This document shows positions 42,477-53,799 of a stretch of 64,000 nt of DNA, in pieces. Numbering within the stretch: position 1 is the first letter of the stretch; every line of letters starts with the position of its first letter. The position numbers and the translations under genes are program-made. Source of the DNA: Isoetes taiwanensis (Eukaryota; Streptophyta; Lycopodiopsida; Isoetales; Isoetaceae); NCBI GenBank assembly GCA_021234155.1, contig JAJEKV010000001.1, positions 35,822,826-35,886,825 on the forward strand. Reading direction: 5' to 3'. The notes beneath the pieces were generated by a model. The model searched no databases, was not told the DNA's origin, and worked only from the letters and a program-made list of their open reading frames with translations.

Positions 42477-43220
42477 TGTCTCCAATTTCATAATAAGGTA
42501 TACAAAATGACCAATAAATGTACCTTTTCTATGTCTTTTTAGATAATGCCATTGCATCCAAAATGCTAGTTGTTCAACTCTGACCCTCATATCACGGCCA
42601 TCAGCCAACCCTTTTGTCATATAACCCCATCTCATATAACAACAACTTGATAGTCATAATAGTGAAAAACACGTCCAAAAGAGGTGGTAGCTCGATAGCA
42701 TTCACCCATTAATATCCGCTTCTAATAGCACTCGCTCTCCTGTTGTCATGACCATAACTCTATCTCTTTCAACACCATGGCATCCACTTCATTCATCCTC
42801 CTTCAACTATTGAATAAATACATCATACCCCACCAACCCCTTATAGGAACACCTAGTATGCACCATGGACAACTTAAAATAGAGTTTTATCCAACTTGTC
42901 AAAACATAGCCGTTCCGTAACTCATAGATGTTGAACTAAGTTAAACCCAAGACTCAATTGGCCACGCTAGTGACACCTTGTTCTCTTCTAGGTGACCATG
43001 GCTTGCATTAGCACTTTCAGACTCAACATAAATTCATGAAACATTTGCAGTATTTCCAATTCATGAAACATTTGCAGTAGTATTTCCTGATAGAAAGCCA
43101 CCTACACATCTATAAAGTGAGTAAGATTCTCCATGTCGACAACTTTAACATCAAGAGGAGTTTTCTAACAAGGATTAGATATGGGAGGAACTTATTTGCT
43201 TTAAATATACAAGAAATTTA

Positions 43221-43244
43221 TCGCGGCGGCCAAGGCCGCCGCGA
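43221..43244. repeat. 24-bp GC-rich perfect palindrome
   Basis: TCGCGGCGGCC, AA, GGCCGCCGCGA: 11-bp arms around two bases, almost pure G+C inside strongly AT-rich DNA. It abuts the 81-bp tandem duplication. Confidence 0.9.
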
Positions 43245-44450
43245 ACATTTCTTTAGTTCCAAATCTGCAAGGTTGGACCCACTATTAACGTCCAGGTTGT
43301 TATAGTAATGGATTTATCTCCATTTCGATGTCTTTAGTTCCAAATCTGTGAGGTTGGACCCACTATTAACGTCCAGTTTGTTATAATAATGGATCTATCC
43401 CTATTCGAAACAGTGTGAGACACACTTGGTGTCATAGATAACCTTCATCTCTCCTAAAAGTGGACTATAGGGGATTGCATGATGTAATGTAAAAACACCA
43501 GTGCACTTCTAAGTTTTTCTAAGATGTGGAGTGATTTAAAGTTACCTTTCTAGTGTTTGACCTTCATCAACTAGGTGAGCCCAGATGCATGCTATAAAGA
43601 TACCAATAAATGTCACACTAATTCTGTATGACACCAACTTGAGAAGATCTTGCAACTAATGCATTCCATCACACCACACCACATCTTTATTTGACAATGG
43701 ATTGGAGTGCACTCCTCATGCTGCCATTGGCATGCATTTCAATCAAATTGTTCCAATAAGAAGGTTCAAAAGTTCACTTTCGACGATTGGTTGTGAACCT
43801 CAGTACCATGTTCCATAGTCTCAGTGCTACCGCAGGCCTTTTGTCTGGACATATGCCTTCATGCGGCATGTTATCATAAACTTGCAAGGCTAGAACCTAT
43901 TTGTCATACCCTACATACCTAATAATATTATCATAAACTTGCAAGGCTAAAACGTATTCAGTCATACTCTACATACCCAACAGTCAATGTGCACCAAGGC
44001 ACTATGTCACCAATTGAAGACACATGTTAATCTAGAGCAATTTTTTTTTCTTTTTTTTAGACAAATGAAGTGTTTTATAATTGATAAATCCAAGGTATTG
44101 CCAAATAGATGGAAGACGTATAATGTCTAGACCAAGACATATAATGTCTAGACGTATAATGTCTATACCAAGACGTATAATGTCTTGGTATTAGATTCTA
44201 AAGCCCAAAATGCCGAGGTATTTTGAACTTCAACTCTATTTTGAAAGTCTTTAAAATAAAATACCAACATTTGTGTTCCAATGTTTAATGCCAATGATAT
44301 TTGAAAAGGGCTAGTTGGCCTAAGATTTTCTAGGGTATTGATGCAAGAACCTTCTTTCTTAAAGCAAAGAGAAGTTAAAGAGGCTTGTCATTTGTACAAA
44401 TCCTTCTTCTCTACCTTGTGCCACAAAGTAGTCATTGTGAAAAAATTGCG

Positions 44451-44559
44451 GCGGAACCTTTTGAGATTCTCCATGGCTTTTTACTATGACATCCTTCAAA
44501 TAATGGCGGAACCTTTTGAGATTCTCCATGGCTTTTTACTATGACATCCTTCAAATAAT
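44451..44559 (+). repeat. 55-bp tandem duplication
   Basis: Two essentially identical 55-bp units, each with ggaaccttttgagattctcc, atggctttttactatgacat and ccttcaaataat. Near-identity indicates a recent event. Confidence 0.9.
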
Positions 44560-45229
44560 CTGTTTCATCACATTAACCTTTTGACATTTTGCTAAGCTTT
44601 GGCTACAACATCCTTCAAAAATTTTACCAAGGAATCTTCCGCTGGAAAATTTGTACCTAGTGCATCAGTACTCATGTTTCACTTCTTGCTCATTAATTCC
44701 TCTAGTTGTGCCCCCATCTCCCACGAAATGCTTGGCACAGGTTGCAACGTTTGTTCTGCCTCCCACATAAGGCATGCCCTTTACCGGAGCTTCACCTTGA
44801 AGACCTTCAATTATTGTAGTCATATTTCTGACATATATTTGCTTTTAAGAAAAGCAGAAAACAATGCGATAACCTAATAGTTATTGGAAAACATATAGAG
44901 TCTAATGAACAATGGTAGGGCTTAACATTGTTGCACCCATGTGCTCAACGTACTGCCATCCTGTCCACAAGCTGAATATCCACTGAGCCGCAATGGCCCT
45001 TTTACAGGTTCAACTGATAATGCCTTTTTAAACCACAGCGCTGTTTCGTTTAAGGCCTGAAAAGTACACACATTCATGAGCCGGTTCTATGTAACTACTA
45101 TGGGAATAATCTCTTGTATATCAGATCAAAAGTCACCAAAAGATACAGTGTCTATCTAAAATACGAGAACCCTGGGCTGCCCTAGTATTGTGTCCGCATA
45201 TCGCAGGTGAACATGGAAGTCTCACATGG

Positions 45230-46400
45230 CACAAAAAGTACCTCATGCTAACGTCGTTTCTTGTCCTCTCCGAAATGTCTTCCAAGGTGCAATTGTACCC
45301 AGCAATCACCGTGATCTTGGAGGTTCAAAGACGAGGATTACATCTTTGGCATCCCAAACATCTCAGATACAGGGGGCTCTCCTAACTGTATACATAAGAA
45401 AATCGCATCATGTCAAGGGCAAGAAATATATGCAATTAACATAGATTGCCTTACCTTACAATATCCCCAGGTGCACGGCAATCTCGGTCTGCAGGCAGAG
45501 TGACCAACTGCATCATATCCAAACCAGCTAAGCTGCTCAATGACAGCAAGGTTCTGCCATGCCTACTGTTTTTTGGGGCATCTGCAATGCTTTCATATAC
45601 CTGTGGAGTTATAGTATACTCCTTTAACCCATAGCGGCGGCGTTGCTCTAGAATTTCTCCATGACACCGAGGATCTCGACATACCTGTTTTGATTGAATA
45701 GCATAATCTTTGAAAACTTTCATGTAAACAAACAGAAACCTATTCCGGCGAGGATTAAGATATTAAGGAATACCTGTCGCTCGGACCTCCATGGCCGTTG
45801 CTTGACCAATCCTTTTCACCAGATCTGGATCTCTGCGATTTCGTTAAATTTATGTCATTCAAGAAAGGGGCAATACTTCATAAGCAAAAGAGACATAAAA
45901 TCGTCCAAGAGCAAGAATCAACGGATCTTTTCTCATCCAGAAAACTATCAGACAGGGGAAAAACAAAAAGGACGAATACAGAAATGAGGATTTTGATTGA
46001 GATCTGCAAATTGCAAAAGAAGAGAATAAAACTCTGCTTGATTTAACAGAATGCGATACGGAAATTAAAGAAAACTGGCCAAGAAAAGCTTATTCGATTT
46101 TAAGCTTACCTTGTGGCTTCCTCAATTATTTAAATGAAATCTTGCTCAACTATTGTAAAGACCAATCCAGCAGGCTGCCATCCCCATAAGAATCAACAAC
46201 CAGAGCCTGGAGTGGCAGACATGCAAAAGCTGGAATCGTGCAAAAGGGGCAAAATGCACCTTTCATTCTGTACCTCAGCTAAGACCCTTAGAGATTCATG
46301 GCCGGCATCGCTCCCTTCAGCCATTGCCGCTGAAGAATCTGGCGTAAAAGAATCGGCGCAGAAGAAGCTGGCGCTGAAGAATCGCCCAATAAAATTTCTG
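45230..46400 (-). pseudogene. uncertain minus-strand gene, with a GH3 beta-glucosidase-like exon
   Basis: A 59-bp segment at 45774-45832 with acceptor and donor borders encodes DPDLVKRIGQATAMEVRAT. This matches the segment before the FAPC..VCRDPRW block of plant glycoside hydrolase family 3 exo-glucosidases. The next open piece begins VCRDPR (about 45660-45677) but then departs from the family. Other open pieces are MAEGSDAGHESLRVLAE (start about 46327, donor GTACAG) and ITVIAGYNCTLEDISER (about 45240-45315). I could not connect them into one frame. It could be a GH3 relic or a different gene with a chance match. Confidence 0.3.
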
Positions 46401-47178
46401 GAACCCCACCCCCAGCTGAAGCCCACCACAGGAAGACATTCCACATTTTGGCACCTCTCGGTTTGAGCAATAAGGACGAACCTGACTTGGCTATGGCAGG
46501 GCCGAACTTCGCCTAATTGGAGCAGGCAGGATTGCTTGCAGGGGGAAGAACGGGGCATCCCTGGGTTTTTCTTTTTTCTTGAATTTGGAAATGCAATATA
46601 AGCATACGTGTCCACCCCACCTCTGTCCTCAGCCCAGAAATATTAGACCAATTTTTTTAAGAACAAAATACACTGCTTTATATAGGTAGTGATATGTGTC
46701 ATCCATATGACATCCAATGGAGTCTTTTAAAATCAACAAGCTAGGAAGTATCATACACATCTGGACCATGTTAGTGCTACCTGACCCCTCTCCCCCCCAT
46801 TGCACATCATAGATCCTTATGTCGTCCAACCAAAGAACCCATTCATTTATGATCATGGTACTACGTGCTTTGTTTCATTCATCCATAAACCATTCACAAA
46901 CGACTTCAAAATACGACCAGACTTCGTATATAACTCAACCAAATTTATTCAAACTCAATGAAGGTTAAATTTATTCAAACTCAATGAAGGTTAGATTTGA
47001 TTAGTTTGTACTTTAGAAATCAAAACACCATGCTTCTTATCATGCTGCACTTCTTCTACTCCCCATGCTAGTTTTTTAGTACTTTGCATTAAAATGGTTA
47101 ACCTTTGTATAAAATCCTGGAAGTTACCATAGAGTGGAAGATATTTATTCTTCTGTTCAGTGTATAAATAGCAGTGTT
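46401..47178. other. intergenic stretch
   Basis: This is the 3' flank of the PPR gene (minus strand). A 24-bp phrase (tttattcaaactcaatgaagg) is tandemly repeated near 46944-46992. Nothing else is seen. Confidence 0.5.
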
Positions 47179-49002
47179 TCAACAAAGTTTTGGTTCCAAT
47201 CTTATATTACATTGTTTACATCTTTCATGAGGTGATTTCAATACCTTTACCTTCATCATTTTTCTCATTTTTTGCACATGGTCCCATTTGCCACATGCAG
47301 CATAGATATTAGATAGCAATATATGGTAGATGGCCTCATTGTCCATGTCCAGCCTAAAAAGGAAGTCTGCAATACGATCCCCATCCTCCTCATTAGAAAA
47401 TATCCTGCATGCCCCAAGCAATGCCATCCATGACACAATAGTTGGTGCAAATGGCATGTGGTCAATCCAATCCTTTGCATTATCTAGTTGACCAGCACGC
47501 CCGAGAAGGTCAATCATGCACACATAATGTTTTAAAGAAAACAAGATATCATAATTTGAACTCATAGAAGTGAGGTAGTGAAAGCCCTCACTTATCAGCC
47601 CTCTATGGCTACATACAGAAAAGATACTAAGGAAAGTAATTTCCACAGGAATCAAATCCTCCAAATGCATTTGATGGAAACATTCCAGTGCTTCCTTTGC
47701 ATCTCCATGTTGAGAATATGCTGCAATCACACTATTCCATGAAACAATGTTCCGCTGAGGCATGTTATTGAACAACTTTCTGGCATCCTCCATATTCCCA
47801 CATTGTGCATATGCTGCAATCATGGCATTCCAAGAAACTAGATCATGTAGAGGCATTACTTTAGAAATTTGGCATACCCTTTGCGAGCTTCCACACTGTG
47901 CATATGCTGCCAACATAGCAGCCCATGAAACAGGATCATGCTTTGGCATTCTTGTAAAAATCTCCTCTGCAGCCTCTAAGTTTCCACACTTCCCATAAAA
48001 GTTAACAAGTGCTGTACTAAGCGTAATATCCAATCCAATTCCACAATTTAGGATGTAGTCATGGACTAGCTTTCCTTCCTCAAATGCTCCTTGGATAGCA
48101 CATGCATCAATGAGGCTTGCAAAAGTGATGGTGTTGGGCATCACATCCTCAAACTGCATTTTTTCAAAGAGTTCAAAAGCATTCTGTGCAAGCCCTTGCT
48201 GGGCATATGCTTCAATCATCGCAGTCCAAAGAACGACATCTTGCTTTGGAAGTCTTTCAAACACCTCGCGTGCTTCGTCTAATCTTCCACACTTCCCATA
48301 CATATTGACAAGAGCAGTGCCAACAATAACATCAGACTCAAAACCATGGAACACAACATGATCATGGATTTGCTTACCTTCAAGTAAAGCTGCATCACAA
48401 GCGCAGGCATCAAGTATGCTGACACAAGTAATAACATTTGGGGTTATGCCTTCCAACTTCATTTGCTGGAAGAGATGAAAAGCTTCTTTATAGCATCCAT
48501 GGTGAGTATATGCCGCAATCAAGGCATTCCATGATACCACATCCCTAATTGGAGCTATGTCAAACAGGAGGCGTGCATTGTGCAAACTACCAAAATGCAC
48601 CAAGGCGCCAATCATCAGGTTCCATGAGAATTCATTGGGATGATATATTCGTTCAAAAACAAAATAGGCATTTCGCAAAGCTCCACATTTGCCATACATG
48701 TGCACAAGGGTGTTGCCTAGAAACCTCTCCTGAGAACAACCCTGTAATATAATGTAAGAGTGGATGCACTTACCTCTAGGAAGGAATCGTGGGCTGGCAC
48801 AGGTCCGCAAAAAAGAAGTAATATCTGTCACAAAATCGAGATGTTTGCATGAGCCATGCCTGGGACGGAACTGCTGCTGCACCTTTTCTTCTTTCTGCAC
48901 TATTGTGTGCAAAGAGACCGAGGCTTGCTTCCGCAACCACCTCCAGCATTGTGAACAGGGCATGCCCAGATTGGAGTAAGATCCAAAATATTTCGTTTGC
49001 AC
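47179..49002 (-). CDS. PLS-class pentatricopeptide repeat protein with E/E+ end (607 aa)
   Basis: PPR proteins of this class bind organellar RNA and usually specify C-to-U editing or processing sites. The single intronless frame has an N-terminal region that may carry an organelle-targeting peptide (basic, Ser/Gln-rich), then about ten to eleven repeats. Typical units are NTLVHMYGKCGALRNAYFVF, DVVSWNALIAAYTHHGCYKE, VGTALVNMYGKCGRLDEARE and NIVSWNSVIAAYSQHGDAKE. The tail has YVCMIDLLGRAGQLDNAKDW (E motif region) and YHILLSNIYAACGKWDHVQK (E+), then ends without a DYW deaminase domain. A partner deaminase would therefore be needed for editing. The start at 49002 gives the longest frame; a Met at residue 14 is an alternative. 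The PPR relic at 7128-8005 is from the same class. Confidence 0.93.
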   Translation of the reverse strand: MQTKYFGSYSNLGMPCSQCWRWLRKQASVSLHTIVQKEEKVQQQFRPRHGSCKHLDFVTDITSFLRTCASPRFLPRGKCIHSYIILQGCSQERFLGNTLVHMYGKCGALRNAYFVFERIYHPNEFSWNLMIGALVHFGSLHNARLLFDIAPIRDVVSWNALIAAYTHHGCYKEAFHLFQQMKLEGITPNVITCVSILDACACDAALLEGKQIHDHVVFHGFESDVIVGTALVNMYGKCGRLDEAREVFERLPKQDVVLWTAMIEAYAQQGLAQNAFELFEKMQFEDVMPNTITFASLIDACAIQGAFEEGKLVHDYILNCGIGLDITLSTALVNFYGKCGNLEAAEEIFTRMPKHDPVSWAAMLAAYAQCGSSQRVCQISKVMPLHDLVSWNAMIAAYAQCGNMEDARKLFNNMPQRNIVSWNSVIAAYSQHGDAKEALECFHQMHLEDLIPVEITFLSIFSVCSHRGLISEGFHYLTSMSSNYDILFSLKHYVCMIDLLGRAGQLDNAKDWIDHMPFAPTIVSWMALLGACRIFSNEEDGDRIADFLFRLDMDNEAIYHILLSNIYAACGKWDHVQKMRKMMKVKVLKSPHERCKQCNIRLEPKLC

Positions 49003-49666
49003 ATTTTTTATAAGAAGGTAAACATATATAGCCTATTATATCTATTTATACCCAATTTGATGCATAAAACGTGCAAGGAAAGTGGGTGAGCATTTTTGTG
49101 TCAAGAATGCTTTATTCTTCATGGCGAACTGGCTGCTTGATTGTCGTGGAAGAGAAGGCGGCCATGTACCTGCAAAATCCAGGAGCACCCCGCATCTATC
49201 TCACACAGCGAAACTGAGATATCTCACAGGAAATACTCAGCAACCACTTGCTTTTTAAAACGTTGTGGCAAAACAACTCTGAACTAGCCTGTATATTCAT
49301 CTTTCTACAACGAGTATCTTGGATTTAGATAAAATTCCTTGTTAGCTTTTCCTACTAAAACCACATACCAAATGAGTACGCTAACAACATCAACACCAAA
49401 TGAGTTGATAATAACCTTGGAACACATCGAGATCACACTTGTGCCCCAGCCCAAATGCATATAAAGCTGGAAGGGCTAATACTAGTACTAGAGGCCATCT
49501 AGAGATACCCATCACACTAGAGGCTGCCACACAAAAAGCAAAATTTGAAATTAATGAATGTGATAGTTCCAAATAATGCACGACAAACCTATCCAAAGAT
49601 TTAAGGCATGCCTAATGCCACCTTATATTCTGGACAGGATAGTGTGATACGTTGGGTACATGTATG
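49003..49666. other. PPR 5' flank, no gene
   Basis: No coding region or recognisable repeat in this stretch. Confidence 0.4.
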
Positions 49667-50126
49667 GCACCAAGACCACAAGCTAATGTTACGCACTAGC
49701 ACCTCTAGTGATAACCAACACACCAGCACCAAGACCACAAGCTAATGTTACGCACTAGCACCTCTAGTGATAACCAACACACCAAAAGGGCGGATCCTTC
49801 AAGGAAATCGTTATCCAATGGGCCCCAACCTTTCCTAGGCTTTATCCCATACCCCACAGACCATATCAATTCCTCCCTTCCTAGGCTTTATCCCATACCC
49901 CACAGACCATATCAATTCCTCCCCTTCCTCGAGATGCTTGCCCTCAAGCATGTGGAACACACCAATGTTGCCACGAGGAATTGAACCTTGGCACTGATAC
50001 CAAATCTTACACACTAGCACCTCTAGTGGTAACCAACACACCAAAAGGGCGGATCCTTCAAGGAAATCGTTATCCAATGGGCCCCAACCTTTCCAGGCTT
50101 TATCCCATACCCCACAGACCATATCA
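49667..50126 (-). mobile_element. TRIM element 1 (miniature LTR retrotransposon)
   Basis: Read on the minus strand, an LTR starts at 50126 with TGATATGGTCTGTGGGG. A primer site TTTGGTATCAGTGCC follows (complement at 49991-50002 plus flanks), then a ggttcaattcc phrase, the motif GCTTGAGGGCAAGC, a purine tract CGAGGAAGGGGAGGAA, and a second LTR starting at 49914. The internal region is under 100 bp and non-coding. The second LTR is complicated by a 46-bp tandem repeat (49832-49877, 49878-49923) and a 59-bp tandem repeat (49667-49725, 49726-49784). Confidence 0.8.
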
Positions 50127-51000
50127 GCTTATTTGCTTGCTTCTTTGTCTAGGAAAAAGCTTTGAGCTATTGCATCAATTCACACTGGATCCCACAAGCT
50201 ACAGATTGAGACACGTAGATGGGAACGATCCCAATTGCAAGAAGTGAGATTATATGCATGTTGTACAAATTATTGAGGATGAGAATCATACACATTTTGA
50301 AATGTCCTGCTTTTGAAATGGCAAGGAATCATTATTTGATACTAGCATTCAATTTCATGCTCCCACAACTTCTCAGAGCACCATTTATGTATGACTTGGC
50401 ATTATACATACATGGGGTCCTAGATGCGCGTCTTCAATTGCTGAGCCCTGTGGTTTTTTAATTCTAGTAGCAATGGTTGTGCTAGCCTGTTGTGTGGGTC
50501 CCATGACCTCTTGGTCTTCGTGGACGTTAAAAAATCTATTCTATTCTATTCTATACTATTAGCCCAGGCCTAAACAAGTTGGGATTGTACCTAATTATGA
50601 TTTTTGCCAAGTACGACCATTATCCGAATAAAGTATTTTCTTACAAGAAATTGTTTGAACTTAGATAAGATCATATATAAGATTCATTAATCAAAATTTC
50701 TATCCTTATCCCTTATGTTCTACCTCCAAAAGGCATCCGATATTTAGTCTAAAAACTAAATTTTGAAGTCAAGATCCTTGACATGGATTTGGACATTTCA
50801 TACTTGGATTTTTCTAGGTTCAGGACAACTTTCTTATGTGTTTGCTGTCATAATTGGGTAGAGCTCGTAGTGAAGTTAAAGTTGAGCATTAAAGGGAGGA
50901 ACTCAACATGCCTTCAGAACTTGGATGTTGCTTGATTCTCTTTCCTCTGCCAATCACATAAAGTATGCAAGTACAAATGAATCATTTGAAATGAATTGAT
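50127..51000. other. intergenic stretch with a retroposon tail
   Basis: Near 50455-50562, a segment ends aaaaaatctattctattcta, resembling the simple-repeat tail of a non-LTR retroposon. The same style of tail occurs near 58645 and 59418. No gene. Confidence 0.4.
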
Positions 51001-51653
51001 TTAGTTTTAGTCACAAAATAGTGCCCCTGCATATCCACGCATACGTTGTCCATGTCATCGATCAGTCCTAACCAGAGTCGTATCCTTTGACAAAGTCATA
51101 TCTCTTCGTAGAGTACATATAAGAGCTCTTTTCATCCTTATCAAACTGTTATTCTCTGTGCAACTCTAATTTCACATGGTACAAGAGCCTTTGGGCTAAT
51201 TTGATAGCGATCTAGAGACCTATGCATCACTTCAAAGCAACGATTTTGGGTACTTCTTCAATAACAAGCATACTAATAAAGAAACGTGATGGATTATCGC
51301 AACTATGGCTGCTTCATTATGGAAATCATCAACCTAATTGAGGTAAAATTTGTCAATTTCATTGAAGGTTTTCAATGATCAATTGGAGCATAATTGGGAG
51401 GAGGTGAGGAATCTGAGCGTTGGGTGAATTACAATGTGTAAACTAATTTCTCTGTAAAACTTATCGCTGCAACCCATCAAATGCTATTCAACAAGCATTG
51501 AGAAATTTGATGGTGAAAATTTTTATATTTGGAAGATGAAGATCAATTCTTTATTATTAGAAAGAGATCTTGTAAAGATTGCAGATGGGACTGAATCAAG
51601 ACTAATCGATGCAGACGCTGCATCTATGTGGGAGCAACGAGATGTCAAAACAT
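51001..51653 (+). mobile_element. copia-type retrotransposon fragment (LTR end, primer site, gag start)
   Basis: A U5-like stretch (aagagctcttttcatcc, then ...tttcaca) ends at about 51177 and is followed by the primer site TGGTACAAGAGC (51179-51190). A gag start follows, open from about 51491 to the TGA at 51653: KFDGENFYIWKMKINSLLLE, then RDLVKIADGTE and MWEQRDVK. This matches the N-terminal gag domain of copia elements. Downstream sequence is unrelated, so the element is truncated. The left LTR limit is not resolved. Confidence 0.75.
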
Positions 51654-53464
51654 GACCTTTTAAATGGCAGCCACCGTTCTATCCTATCCAAGTAACTTTA
51701 TAAAAGTTCGTACATTTTTTAAGAATTTTATAGATGTCCAGAAATATAAGAATTTCATATACAAGGAGAAATAATTTCAAGAATATCATATATTTGGATA
51801 AAAAAGGTCACAATCTAAGACTGCTAAGACCATGTGGAGAGCATATTCTAAAGAAGATACACTTTGAACTACCTCGGTTGTCGGATTTATTGATCCTACG
51901 ACCCAGATTGTATGTTGGGGCCTCTGGCGCATCTCCTTTCGAATATCTAGCATAATAACATAGGGTTTTATTTTTATTTTTGTATATTTTATTATATGGT
52001 TTTTCTATGATTTGTTGTTCTATTTGTCTGGGTATACAAATAGTATTTTTAGAGCACATCTGAATGAGATCCTTACGTATAGATTGTTGCTTATAGAACA
52101 AAATCTTTGTTGCCAAGATATTTTTTTAGCAATAGTGTTTACCCGGACATATTTTATTGAGCAATAAAGCTCTCGAATTATGCAAGGAGTTTTTTGATAC
52201 CAAAGGTACCTTTGAACCTTAGCTTTCATACCTATTCAGATGGATTTTCTTAAATATTCCCGAGTATCTTAGGTATTGGAAGACTCTTAAGCTTCACAAA
52301 TTATCTTAGGTATTGCAACAGTTGCGAAAAAGCCAGATTCTGTTGGTTAGTCTGCTGGAAAAAAGATCGTAAATAGAAATCCTTTCCAGAAGAGCAGGGG
52401 TCCAAAAGTATGCCAGATATTCTGCTAGGTATCTGCTTATTTTTGCTTCTTAGCATAGCGATTTACAGTGGTTTCTGACATAAATCACATGCCTTTCAAG
52501 ATCATCTATAGCTCTTATTTATCTCTGATTCTTCACTTGTTCTTGCCTTGTCATGCCCCTCTTTTTAAAGCCTTGTTTTTCGCATTTATGTTGCCAAATG
52601 CATTGAAATTGGATTGCCATAGAGTTTTTTCTTCTTGTTCTCTTTGCAATTCTGGCAAGATTCATGAAAAATGCAGGTAATGTGGATGTCTCGCATTCTC
52701 AAGCTGCTGCAAGTATTCAAGTCAATATGCAACATAATAACTTGGTTTCTATGTTTTACTTGTAGGCTCTTTCAAACTAGTTATCTGAAAACCTCGGGGA
52801 TTCACCTTTGATCATCATATAACCCATGAGAGTTCAACGGAGGGGGTTTTTTGCGACCATTTTCATACATATAGCTAAGGGTTATGGGTGTTTTTAAGCA
52901 CTGATCTAGTGCAAAATCTATACACAGAGGGTCAAATTGCATTTCAAAAATAGGTATACAAGGGGTTTTTTTTGCTACCTTTTGATGCCATACCCCCCTT
53001 CTATATAAGTGCATTCTCGGGGTCTACAGGCATGTGGAAGATATATCCAATGACAGATGGCATGGTTACCTAGCTACTTCCTGTAGAATCAAGTAAGTCC
53101 GATCAATTGCAGCATTCTGTTAACAGTGCCAATAAAGTATGCACATCCTAGACATTCATTGTTTTGCATGCATGCATCTTATTCAAGCATTGATCTGTTT
53201 CAAAAACTCATAGAGGTGGAGTAATATTGATCATTTTAGAAAAATTGGAAGTGGAAGATTCTTAGGGGCACAATCAAATGTTTACTCGCGCCTCATTTAT
53301 TCAAAACATATACGGTTTGAAGGCTCAGACTGAGAGGACAAACAGACCGACTGAAAATGGTATTTTATGAATGGTTGCTTTCTGATTATTATTATAGACA
53401 TTCGGCACAATGTTATGGTGAACCTTCCGTTGTTTTCAGTTGCAAATATGTAAGTTCAAGAATT
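51654..53464. other. intergenic stretch, no gene
   Basis: AT-rich. A 102-codon minus-strand frame at 51808-52116 has no recognisable domain, and neither do the shorter ones. Confidence 0.45.
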
Positions 53465-53790
53465 TGATATGGTTTGGGGGCCATGGGGACCACTTGAGTA
53501 TATCTTGGGGAGGCTGCACCTAATTATTACATATAGAGGGTCAAACCTCAATGTTTAGATGCTTTGCCTAGTGTTGGGGCATGATAGTTAAAATGCCATA
53601 TCAAATGGTATCAGAGCCGAGTTTCAAGTTCAAGTCTCCATGGCATCCCAATTAAAAAATTGCCGCATGGGCAAAAGACGTAAGTCATACATGCTCGAGG
53701 GCGAGCATTTCGAGAAGAGGAGGAATTGATATGGCTTGGGGGCCATGGGGACCACGAGTAGATCTTGGGGGGGCGACACCTAATTATCTG
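53465..53790 (+). mobile_element. TRIM element 2, 3' LTR truncated
   Basis: The left LTR (53465-53603, 139 bp) starts TGATATGG and ends CCATATCA, a perfect inverted pair. Two bases later comes the primer site TGGTATCAGAGCC (53606-53618), then gttcaagtctccatgg, the motif GCTCGAGGGCGAGC, a purine tract CGAGAAGAGGAGGAA (53711-53725) and a second LTR from 53727 (TGATATGG). The second LTR matches the first for about 60 bp and then stops. The internal part is 123 bp and non-coding. Confidence 0.88.
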
Positions 53791-53799
53791 CAAGCTGCT

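Larger units (their letters stand above)
42477..45180. other. intergenic stretch with local repeats, no gene
   Basis: AT-rich. It holds a GC-rich perfect palindrome (43221-43244), an 81-bp tandem duplication (43250-43330 and 43331-43404), short repeats of taatgtcta(g/t)ac (44120-44190) and a 55-bp tandem duplication (44451-44505 and 44506-44559). No coding region is supported. Confidence 0.6.

Noticed and set aside
51808-52116. 102-codon minus-strand frame as a gene
   Set aside because: No recognisable domain, biased by AT-rich sequence, and no splice or promoter support.
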